Part shown: piece after piece, positions 23,400-30,201 of the stretch | How the letters are laid out: each line of letters opens with the position of its first letter | How positions within the stretch are numbered: position 1 is the first letter of the stretch | Program-made: the position numbers and the translations under genes | NCBI GenBank assembly: GCA_035286585.1 | Contig: DATEDC010000244.1 | Location: 1-30,201 of the forward strand | Direction: 5' to 3' | Length of the DNA stretch: 30,201 nucleotides | Source: DSOS01 sp035286585 | GTDB taxonomy: Bacteria > Chloroflexota > Anaerolineae > Anaerolineales > UBA4823 | The notes under the pieces: model-generated | Databases searched by the model: none | Seen by the model: the letters and a program-made list of their open reading frames with translations, nothing else | Told to the model about the DNA's origin: nothing

Positions 23400-25037
23400 A
23401 TGATGAAGAACACAGGTCTTTGGTATCAGAATGCCATCTTTTACGAGCTGCACTTGCGCGCATTTTATGATTCTAATGGAGACGGGCAGGGCGATATCTC
23501 TGGATTGATCGAGAAGCTGGATTATTTGCAGTATTTGGGTGTGGATTGTATTTGGGTTCTTCCATTTTACGCCTCCCCGTTGAAAGATGATGGCTATGAC
23601 ATAGCCGATTACTACAACATACTACCGGATTATGGCACGCTGGAGGATTTTAAACAGTTAGTAGCAGCGGTTCACTCCCGCGGTATGCGCCTGCTCATTG
23701 ACCTGGTCATGAACCACTCTTCAGACCAACATCCCTGGTTCCAACAAGCTCGAGTGAGCAAGGATTCTCCCTATCGAGATTACTTTGTGTGGAGCGACAC
23801 CGATAAAAGATACCAGGAGGCGCGGATAATATTCCTGGATACTGAAACATCGAATTGGGCCTGGGACGAGGTCGCATCCCAGTACTACTGGCACCGGTTT
23901 TACTCCTCACAGCCGGATCTGAACTATGAAAATCCCGCCGTTCGCGCTGAAATGCTGGCGATCATTAAATTTTGGCTGGATCTGGGGGTCGACGGATTTA
24001 GGGCGGATGCGGTTCCTTATCTTTTTGAGCGGGAAGGCACAAATTGTGAAAATTTGCCGGAAACACATGCCTATCTGAGAGAAATCCGCAAATATTTGGA
24101 TGAAAACTATCCAGGCCGTATTCTTCTCGCGGAAGCGAATCAATGGCCGGAAGAGGTGAGCGAATATTTTGGCAATGGCGACGAATTTCATATGGGATTT
24201 CATTTTCCTCTGATGCCGCGCATCTTTATGGCGTTGCGTAAGGGGGACAGAACGCCTATAAAATGGATTTTGGGGAAGACGCCGACGATACCTGAAGACT
24301 GCCAGTGGTGCACTTTCTTGCGCAATCACGACGAGCTCACCTTGGAGATGGTTACTGAAGAAGAACGCGAGTGGATGTGGAATCAGTACGCCCCGGACGA
24401 ACGCATGCGCCTGAACCTGGGTATTCGTCGCCGTCTGGCGCCTTTGCTGGATAACGACCGGCGCATCATTGAACTGGCTAACTCGTTGTTGTTTACCCTA
24501 CCAGGCTCTCCCATCCTGTATTATGGAGATGAGATCGGTATGGGTGATAATATTGAGCTTTCGGACCGTAACGGCGTGAGGACGCCCATGCAATGGGACA
24601 ATAGCCTCAATGCGGGTTTTTCAACGGCCAGCCCCCAGGAATTGTATTCGCCTGTGATTGAAGACAGAGATTTCAGCCCCGAAAAGGTAAATGTCGAGAG
24701 TCAGAAGAACGATCCAGGATCGCTGCTCAATAAAATACGCCATATGACCCATATCCGCCGCCAGTTGTCAGCCTTGAAGGGGAGAAAGATAATATGGATT
24801 GAAACAGGCGTTGAAGCCATCGCAGCCTATTGGCGTGTGCTTGATGATACCTGTTTATTAGTTGTCAATAATTTAAGCGAGAAATCGCAAATCGCGGCAA
24901 TTGATACAGGGCGGAGTGACATAGGTAAATGGAAAGATCGCCTGACAAGTGTTTCTTTTGAGGTAAATCGTGGAGGTGTATTAAAGCTGGAATTGGATCC
25001 ATACGAATATTGCTGGCTGATGCCACACGATGCCTGA
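23400..25037 (+). CDS. treS: Trehalose synthase (maltose alpha-D-glucosyltransferase), GH13
   Basis: This enzyme interconverts maltose and trehalose in the cytoplasm. The (beta/alpha)8 GH13 pattern is complete: LWYQNAIFYELHLRAFYDSN at the start, LVMNHSSDQHPWFQ, nucleophile D203 (DGFRADAVPYLF), acid/base E245 (ILLAEANQW) and D311 (FLRNHDELTLEM). The region EDCQWCTFLRNHDELTLEM and the later ILYYGDEIGMGDN and DRNGVRTPMQW are typical of TreS. The C-terminal beta domain ends at LDPYEYCWLMPHDA. The frame is open from a TTG at 23343, but ATG at 23400 (or 23403) fits the family and gives 545 residues; no strong ribosome binding site is seen. It follows the sugar permeases by about 130 nt and probably acts on the imported disaccharide. 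Oligo-1,6-glucosidase is a less likely alternative. Confidence 0.9.
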   Translation: MMKNTGLWYQNAIFYELHLRAFYDSNGDGQGDISGLIEKLDYLQYLGVDCIWVLPFYASPLKDDGYDIADYYNILPDYGTLEDFKQLVAAVHSRGMRLLIDLVMNHSSDQHPWFQQARVSKDSPYRDYFVWSDTDKRYQEARIIFLDTETSNWAWDEVASQYYWHRFYSSQPDLNYENPAVRAEMLAIIKFWLDLGVDGFRADAVPYLFEREGTNCENLPETHAYLREIRKYLDENYPGRILLAEANQWPEEVSEYFGNGDEFHMGFHFPLMPRIFMALRKGDRTPIKWILGKTPTIPEDCQWCTFLRNHDELTLEMVTEEEREWMWNQYAPDERMRLNLGIRRRLAPLLDNDRRIIELANSLLFTLPGSPILYYGDEIGMGDNIELSDRNGVRTPMQWDNSLNAGFSTASPQELYSPVIEDRDFSPEKVNVESQKNDPGSLLNKIRHMTHIRRQLSALKGRKIIWIETGVEAIAAYWRVLDDTCLLVVNNLSEKSQIAAIDTGRSDIGKWKDRLTSVSFEVNRGGVLKLELDPYEYCWLMPHDA

Positions 25038-25332
25038 TATCGTCACCCTGGGTAAGTATGGCTGCATATATGTGACCCCGAGATATACAGGCACAGTCGA
25101 AGGATACGAGGTCCAGGTTGTTGATACAACCGGAGCAGGAGATGGATTTGTCGCTGGCTTGTTGTTTGGCGTCTTAGAGGACGGCGGGTCGATGCAAGAC
25201 GAATTCAGACTTAGAACTATTTGCAAATTTGCCAATGCGGTTGGAGCTCTGACAACAACGCGCAGGGGCGCGATACCAGCTTTGCCCACATTGAAAGATG
25301 TACAAAATTTCATGCTAGAGTATCCATTCTAA
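25030..25332 (+). pseudogene. C-terminal remnant of a PfkB-family sugar kinase
   Basis: The 100-residue frame matches only the last third of a ribokinase/fructokinase-type PfkB protein. It starts in VTLGKYGCIYVTPRY and contains the catalytic and anion-hole motif VVDTTGAGDGFVAGLL, then the C-terminal helix region (KFANAVGALTTTRRGAIPALPT). The N-terminal two thirds, with the sugar-binding site and lid, are absent, and an in-frame stop closes the frame just upstream inside treS. Its ATG overlaps the end of treS by 8 nt. Most likely a deletion fused the end of treS to the tail of a kinase gene that once followed. Kinase activity is not expected. Confidence 0.8.
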
Positions 25333-25370
25333 TCCTCTCATATTTCCCTCGTTTTGTTTACCAGAATCGG

Positions 25371-25376
25371 TATAAT
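25371..25376 (+). promoter_or_regulatory. Candidate -10 element before the winged-helix gene
   Basis: A perfect TATAAT lies 60 nt before the next ATG, in the 103-nt gap after the kinase remnant. No good -35 box is found at 16-18 nt upstream, so the call is weak. It marks the probable start of a separate transcription unit. Confidence 0.3.
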
Positions 25377-25435
25377 TCAGGGTAACGCGTATCTTTGTCT
25401 GATGCGTAGTTCGATGTGTATATTGTGGAGACGCC

Positions 25436-26338
25436 ATGGAAAACCAGGAATTATGGCAGGTGATGAATGAGGCATGGTCTACTCTGACGGCATGTTTTGA
25501 GCCGGAGCTTGATCGTGCCTGTAAGCAGCGCGATCTTGAACCCAGGTTGTTGATGCTGCTGCTGGCAGTCTTTACGTTCGAACCCGAAGATACTACTCCA
25601 GGTCACCTGATGGTTAGAGGTCCTTATACTTCATCAGAAGTCTATTTGAGGCGGCTCAATGAGGCAGCGCAACTTGGATATTTAGAAAACGTTGATACCT
25701 CGAAATTTCGGCTGACGGACAAAGGCAGGAACACAACGATCGAATTAATTCAATTGGCACGTGAGGCGATGGTTCGAGCTGACCCACTGGGTAATCTCGA
25801 ATCCACAGAAATCGTTCATCTGATAGGCAGGTTAGTCCAAAGCAATCTGGATACAGAACCGCCCCCACGTCGATGGTCGATCAGATTGAGCTTCAAATTA
25901 ATGCCTGACATCGATCCCCCGATGCCGCATATCGAGCAGGCATTCTCATGCCTGGCAGCCTATAGAGATGATTCCCACCTGGCAGCCTGGCAGAATTCTG
26001 GGCTCAGCGCGACCTCGCTGGAGGCGCTCACATTGTTCTGGCGTGGGGAGGTTTCCTCCTTACATGAGCTATCGAACCGTCTCGTCTCACGTGGGCATCC
26101 GTTACGCGTTTACCAGGATTCACTGTCTGGTTTATTCAAGCTCGGGTACCTGGCTGGGACGGATGAGTCTGCCTGGGTTACAGGAGCTGGCAGGGTCTTT
26201 CGAAACAAAATAGAGTCGGACACCGACCAGTATTTTTACGCTCCCTGGACATGCCTGGATAGGACACAAAAACAAAGCCTGAACCATCTGCTTGTCAAAC
26301 TACGGGATGGATTGAACGCCAGAGTGGTGCAAGAATGA
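25436..26338 (+). CDS. Tandem winged-helix-like protein of unknown function
   Basis: The 300-residue protein is not confidently assigned. It seems to have two winged-helix-like halves. The first (about residues 65-115) has GPYTSSEVYLRRLNEAAQLGYLENVDTSKFRLTDKGRN, a MarR-like recognition helix and wing. The second (about residues 200-270) has EVSSLHELSNRLVSRGHPLRVYQDSLSGLFKLGYL, then a short wing (WVTGAGRVFRNKIE). Segments such as RDDSHLAAWQ recall the actinobacterial SCO6745-like family. There is no signal peptide or membrane segment, so it is probably cytoplasmic and may bind DNA or a small ligand. GGAG precedes the ATG. It ends 20 nt before relA, which suggests co-transcription. Confidence 0.6.
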   Translation: MENQELWQVMNEAWSTLTACFEPELDRACKQRDLEPRLLMLLLAVFTFEPEDTTPGHLMVRGPYTSSEVYLRRLNEAAQLGYLENVDTSKFRLTDKGRNTTIELIQLAREAMVRADPLGNLESTEIVHLIGRLVQSNLDTEPPPRRWSIRLSFKLMPDIDPPMPHIEQAFSCLAAYRDDSHLAAWQNSGLSATSLEALTLFWRGEVSSLHELSNRLVSRGHPLRVYQDSLSGLFKLGYLAGTDESAWVTGAGRVFRNKIESDTDQYFYAPWTCLDRTQKQSLNHLLVKLRDGLNARVVQE

Positions 26339-26358
26339 CATAGGTTCGAGCCTCCATT

Positions 26359-28605
26359 ATGGATCTTCAGACACTTTACGAGGTTTTGCCAACTAATTAT
26401 TCTCTTGCCGATCGCGAGCTGATCCAACGCGCCTACAAGGTGGCGCATAGAGCTCACACAGGGCAAAAGAGAGCCTCTGGGGAGCCATATATCAATCATT
26501 GCCTGGCTGTGGCAGTGATACTTGCAGAGCTGCGCGTTCCGCCAGCAGTAGTTGCAGCCGGTTTGCTGCATGATACGGTTGAGGATACTGATATTAGCCT
26601 GAGTGATATTCGCGCTGATTTTGGAGAAGAAATAGCAAAGCTGGTAGACGGGGTGACAAAATTGACCCAATTGCCCAGGGTCTCACGCGGCGACCAACAG
26701 GCGGATTCCGAAGCCAGGGAGGAGGTTGAGCGCCTGATCGCTGAGCGTCGCGGGCTGCCAGGTCCGGAAGAAGAAGCAGCACAATTGATCCGCAGCCGTA
26801 AATATGACCTGATGTCGGAGACGCTCAGGAAAACTTTCCTGGCGATGGGTGAAGATGTAAATGTGGTTCTGATCAAACTGGCAGATCGTTTGCACAACAT
26901 GCGCACCCTGGGGCACATGCCCGATAATAAACGCCGCAGGATTGCCCAGGAAACGCTGGATATTTTTGCCCCACTTGCCAATCGCCTGGGAATCTGGCAA
27001 ATGAAATGGGAATTAGAGGATCTGGCATTTCGATATGTAAACCCAGAGTTATATCGGGATATCGCCGAAAACCTGGAAACCCGGCGATCCCAGCGCGAGC
27101 GTGAGCTCCAGGAAATAAAAGCCAAATTGCAAAAAATATTATCCCAGGCAGGCATAAAAGCGGAGGTCATTGCACGACCCAAGCATATTTATTCGATATA
27201 TAAAAAAATGGTTCGCAAAGGTGTGCCCTTTGAAATGGTTTACGATGTGCGCGGAGTTCGGATTATCTTAGACGATATACCGGCTTGCTACGCTGCTCTT
27301 GGAGTGATCCACACCCATTGGCGCCCGATCCCCGGTGAGTTCGACGACTACATCGCCGTGCCAAAGGATAATTTCTACCAGTCATTGCACACCACTGTGA
27401 TGTTTGATGATGCAAAATCATTGGAGGTTCAGATCCGCACGCCGGAAATGAACCAAAATGCCGAATATGGAATCGCCGCGCATTGGAAGTACAAGGAGGG
27501 CTCAAAACGAGACGATGATTACGAACGCCGTTTAATCTGGCTGCGATCCTTAATGGAATGGCGACAGGATGTCGATGACGCACGCGAATTTGTTGATAGC
27601 ATGAAAACAGATGTATTCCAGGATCGGGTTTATGTTTTCACACCCAAAGGTGACGTGATCGATCTGCCTGCAGGTTCTACCCCGATCGATTTTGCTTACC
27701 ACGTGCACACCGATGTGGGACACCGCTGCCGGGGGGCAAAGGTCAACGGAAAGCTGGTGTCTCTGGATTATGTCCTTAAAACCGGTGACAAAGTGGAAAT
27801 CCTGGCGGCAAAGCGTGGCGGGCCCAGCCGGGATTGGCTGAATCCGAACCTCGGTTTAATAAAAACTCAGCGCGCCCGCGGAAAGATACGTCAATGGTTC
27901 AAGCGCCAAGCCCGCGAGCAAAACATCAGCCAGGGAAAGGAGATCCTGGACAAAGAACTTCGCCGCTTGGGATCGGTGGATGTTAATCTCGAACGGCTGG
28001 CGCGTGAATTTGACTATCGAAGCCTGGATCATCTTTACGAAGCTCTTGGCAACGGCGATATGGCGTTAGGGCGGTTGGTCAATCATCTGACCCTGGGGGG
28101 GAAAGAAGGAGAAGACGAGTTCGTAATAACGCCTCGGGCCCCCGCCGAGGTAGTTCGACCCCAAGACGACACTGTGAGCGTATTGGGGTTGAAAGGCTTA
28201 TTGACCTCCATGGCGCGCTGCTGCAACCCTGCTCCAGGCGATGACATTGTTGGGTACATTACCAGAGGGCGCGGCGCAACCATTCATCGCCGGGATTGCC
28301 CGAACATACTGCGGATTAAAGATCGAGAACGAATGGTGCGCGTCAACTGGGGGGAGGTCAAGCGAACTTATCCGGTCCCAATTCGAGTAAAGGCTTATGA
28401 TCGGAATGGGTTGATGAAAGATGTGGCCACCCTGATCGCGGATGAGGGGATAAACATGACTGGCGTAAACGTAGATGTCTCAAAGAATCTGGCGGTGTTT
28501 GATATTACGTTGGAAGTGAAGGATATCGCCGAGCTCAGCAGAGTGCTTGATCGACTGGAAAACTTACCTAATGTGATGGAGGCCCAAAGGGTTCATCCAG
28601 GCTGA
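26359..28605 (+). CDS. relA: Bifunctional (p)ppGpp synthetase/hydrolase (RelA/SpoT family)
   Basis: This enzyme makes and degrades the stringent-response alarmone (p)ppGpp. The 748-residue protein has the full long-RSH layout. The HD hydrolase domain has H47, H71-D72, E75 and D76 (YINH, LLHDTVEDT). The synthetase domain has RPKHIYSIYKKM, VYDVRGVRII, FDDYIAVPKDNFYQSLHT and EVQIRT. A TGS domain follows (RVYVFTPKGDVIDLPAGSTPIDFAYHVH), then a conserved-cysteine domain (MARCCNP to RRDCPN) and a C-terminal ACT domain. Intact HD residues indicate that hydrolase activity is kept. About 35-45 extra residues (about 107-153, rich in Glu and Arg) sit within the HD domain between KLTQLP and ETLRKTFLAM. 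The ribosome binding site is weak. Confidence 0.96.
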   Translation: MDLQTLYEVLPTNYSLADRELIQRAYKVAHRAHTGQKRASGEPYINHCLAVAVILAELRVPPAVVAAGLLHDTVEDTDISLSDIRADFGEEIAKLVDGVTKLTQLPRVSRGDQQADSEAREEVERLIAERRGLPGPEEEAAQLIRSRKYDLMSETLRKTFLAMGEDVNVVLIKLADRLHNMRTLGHMPDNKRRRIAQETLDIFAPLANRLGIWQMKWELEDLAFRYVNPELYRDIAENLETRRSQRERELQEIKAKLQKILSQAGIKAEVIARPKHIYSIYKKMVRKGVPFEMVYDVRGVRIILDDIPACYAALGVIHTHWRPIPGEFDDYIAVPKDNFYQSLHTTVMFDDAKSLEVQIRTPEMNQNAEYGIAAHWKYKEGSKRDDDYERRLIWLRSLMEWRQDVDDAREFVDSMKTDVFQDRVYVFTPKGDVIDLPAGSTPIDFAYHVHTDVGHRCRGAKVNGKLVSLDYVLKTGDKVEILAAKRGGPSRDWLNPNLGLIKTQRARGKIRQWFKRQAREQNISQGKEILDKELRRLGSVDVNLERLAREFDYRSLDHLYEALGNGDMALGRLVNHLTLGGKEGEDEFVITPRAPAEVVRPQDDTVSVLGLKGLLTSMARCCNPAPGDDIVGYITRGRGATIHRRDCPNILRIKDRERMVRVNWGEVKRTYPVPIRVKAYDRNGLMKDVATLIADEGINMTGVNVDVSKNLAVFDITLEVKDIAELSRVLDRLENLPNVMEAQRVHPG

Positions 28606-28728
28606 TATGAAGCAATCACGAGATGGGGAGTTTAGGGGGGAATCAATTCGCTATCAACATTGATAAGGAATCGGATCGTTCATTAAAAGGGGCGTGGTGT
28701 AAAATTCCTCAACAGGTGATTCACGCAC

Positions 28729-29907
28729 ATGCACATCCTGCCAAGAAATGCGTATTGGACGCTTCCCATATTACTCATCATCAGCAGGTTGATGCTCGTC
28801 ATAGCCTTGCCCCTGGAGGGGTTGCGGGGATATGGGGATTTTGTCCACTTTTACCGTTTGGCTGGTATGGGCATACCCTACGTGAATTACTGGGTGGAAT
28901 TCCCGCCAATATTCCCCTTTTTCTCTTCATTGCTGTTCCAGTTTGCAGGAGGGCGAGAGCATATTTATGATTATCTGCTGGTGATATCGCTTTCAATTAC
29001 TCAGGCGATAAGCCTGGCGATATTTATCCGCCTTGTCGAAAAAATATATGCTCAAAATCAAGCCCAAACGCGGACATGGCTATACTTCAGCATCCTTGTG
29101 GGTCTTTCCTATGGCTGGTGGTACTTTGATCCGCTGGCAGAGCTGGCCGTGATGCTTGGATTATATTGGACGCTGGAGGGCAAGACCAGCAGAGCAGGCG
29201 TTGCGATAGGGATAGGCGCTCTGATAAAGTTGTTTCCGGCTTTGCTGCTTCCCATGGTCTGGCGAACACAACCGTTGAAGCGCGCCCTCGTTATCAGCGG
29301 TATCAGCCTGGGTCTGGTATTCGGGACATATGCTGGTCTTTATATTCTCGCTCCCGAAATGACCGCGGCATCGATCAGATCGCAAAGCAGCAAAGGCTCC
29401 TGGGAAACGATATGGGCGCTTGTAGATGGGAATTTTCAAACTGGAAATTTCGGTCCAGAGAGCGAACGTTTCGATCCCCTCACGGCGACCCTCCCGAGAG
29501 GAAATCCCCCAAAAATCCAGCCCTGGTTGGCATTGATCCCGTTTTTGCTGATTGGTCTGTGGGCTTTCTGGCGTGCGAGGCTGGAGAATGCACGCCAGGC
29601 AATCGCCTTTCTGGGCATTACCTGGGGGCTTTTCTTGCTCTGGTCACCTGGATGGAGTCCGCAGTGGGTGCTGTATCTCATCCCCATTGTGTTGCTGACC
29701 CTGCCGCAAAGAGAGGCTGCTTTGATGGCGCTATCTCTGGTTTTTATCAACCTGCTGGAATGGCCCGTGCTGCTTTCGCGGGGATACACCTTTGGGTTGT
29801 GGCTGACGATACCTGTGCGGACTGTATTATTTATATTGATGATTGTTTTATGTTTCGGTATGACGGTTCGTTCGAAAGGGAAAGGCTTGAGATCGGTTGG
29901 ATACTGA
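28729..29907 (+). CDS. GT87-like polyprenol-linked glycosyltransferase, membrane protein
   Basis: The 392-residue product is a multi-pass membrane protein with about nine to ten hydrophobic segments. It shows the GT87/DUF2029 pattern: a first membrane segment, then an outward loop with an acidic motif (GYGDFVHFYRLA) and IPYVNYWVEFPPIFPF. Later comes ALIKLFPALLLPMVW, typical of mannosyltransferases that use polyprenyl-phosphate sugars. The start at 28729 is supported by AGGTGAT 8 nt upstream. A role in cell-envelope glycan or glycolipid synthesis is likely from the family; donor and acceptor are unknown. The next gene overlaps its 3' end and looks like a paralogue. Confidence 0.75.
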   Translation: MHILPRNAYWTLPILLIISRLMLVIALPLEGLRGYGDFVHFYRLAGMGIPYVNYWVEFPPIFPFFSSLLFQFAGGREHIYDYLLVISLSITQAISLAIFIRLVEKIYAQNQAQTRTWLYFSILVGLSYGWWYFDPLAELAVMLGLYWTLEGKTSRAGVAIGIGALIKLFPALLLPMVWRTQPLKRALVISGISLGLVFGTYAGLYILAPEMTAASIRSQSSKGSWETIWALVDGNFQTGNFGPESERFDPLTATLPRGNPPKIQPWLALIPFLLIGLWAFWRARLENARQAIAFLGITWGLFLLWSPGWSPQWVLYLIPIVLLTLPQREAALMALSLVFINLLEWPVLLSRGYTFGLWLTIPVRTVLFILMIVLCFGMTVRSKGKGLRSVGY

Positions 29908-30201
29908 GAAAGCGAAATGCTCGATTCTACTTGCCATAATGGTGATTGTTGTCTCTATAATCACCATTCAATTAAATTCGATACCTTCCATACGTGTCCA
30001 GGCGGATCTATATTCTCGCTGGTATGCAACCAGGCAACTCATCGAATCTGGAAGGAATTTATATGATGTAAAGAACATGGAGGAAGTGGCGGGCTATAAA
30101 ACAATTCCCACCAATCCCTTAGAGGCAGGTTTTTTTTATCCAGCGCACCTGACCCCGGTCGAGTTCGAGAGCCAGTGGTTGGCTCAGCAGAGCGCTGTTG
30201 C
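29897..30201 (+). CDS. Second GT87-like membrane protein, N-terminal part (cut by window end)
   Basis: An open frame runs from TTG at 29897 (or ATG at 29939) to the end of the window. The visible roughly 100 residues contain one hydrophobic segment (SILLAIMVIVVSIITI), then a loop with RVQADLYSRWYATRQLIESG and NLYD. This is the usual GT87/DUF2029 N-terminal pattern, in which an Asp follows the first membrane segment. The later YKTIPTNPLEAGFFYPAHL also fits. It overlaps the previous gene by 11 nt if the TTG is used. The C-terminal part is not visible, so the family call is tentative. Confidence 0.55.
   Translation, partial: MDTEKAKCSILLAIMVIVVSIITIQLNSIPSIRVQADLYSRWYATRQLIESGRNLYDVKNMEEVAGYKTIPTNPLEAGFFYPAHLTPVEFESQWLAQQSAV

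Noticed and set aside
25030..25332. PfkB frame as a complete functional kinase
   Set aside because: Only the C-terminal third is present, and the upstream DNA is the coding end of treS.
28623..28970. 115-codon frame beginning in the relA-GT87 gap
   Set aside because: Most of it overlaps the GT87-like gene in another frame, and the gap portion shows no protein-like pattern.
29166..29939. 257-codon frame on the + strand overlapping the GT87-like gene
   Set aside because: It is a hydrophilic frame-shifted reading of a clear membrane protein, with no independent start signal or family match.

Overview
All genes in this 30.2 kb window lie on the + strand. The gene content points to an anaerobic, probably monoderm bacterium, most likely Chloroflexota (Anaerolineae-like). 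The support is a bacterial Wood-Ljungdahl CODH/ACS operon, lipoprotein binding proteins with Pro/Thr-rich linkers, and Chloroflexota-like RelA, sugar-transport and GT87 proteins. The taxon is an inference from protein style. No rRNA, tRNA, CRISPR array or insertion sequence was seen.

Region 1 (about 1-6070) is a complete Dpp/Opp-type ABC importer: lipoprotein binding protein, two permeases and two ATPases. Region 2 (6074-16551) is the carbonyl branch of the Wood-Ljungdahl pathway, read from one promoter and closed by a clear intrinsic terminator. Its order is an HMA-like small protein, CODH (cooS), acetyl-CoA synthase (acsB), both corrinoid iron-sulfur protein subunits (acsD, acsC), the corrinoid re-activator (acsV) and the methyltransferase (acsE). 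All expected metal-cluster ligands of CODH and ACS are present. The Ni-insertion ATPases (cooC/acsF) and the methyl-branch genes are not in this window. Region 3 (16560-18371) is the MsrP/MsrQ methionine sulfoxide repair pair, with MsrP apparently both Tat-exported and lipid-anchored.

Region 4 (18455-25332) is an alpha-glucoside uptake and conversion cluster: a LacI regulator behind a strong promoter that carries tandem operators, a lipoprotein binding protein, two MalF/MalG-type permeases, trehalose synthase and a truncated sugar-kinase remnant. There is no ATPase gene in the cluster. The MalG-like permease carries a c-type cytochrome domain (CxxCH) inserted in its first extracytoplasmic loop. 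This is the most unusual thing in the window and may be a redox-sensing or redox-gated sugar transporter.

Region 5 (25371-30201) holds a tandem winged-helix protein of unknown role, a bifunctional RelA/SpoT stringent-response enzyme with an insertion in its HD domain, and two tandem GT87-like membrane glycosyltransferases. The second of these is cut by the window end.

Both ABC operons have a strong hairpin without a U-tract, starting exactly 21 nt after the binding-protein stop codon. This suggests the same post-transcriptional way of making binding protein in excess over permease.
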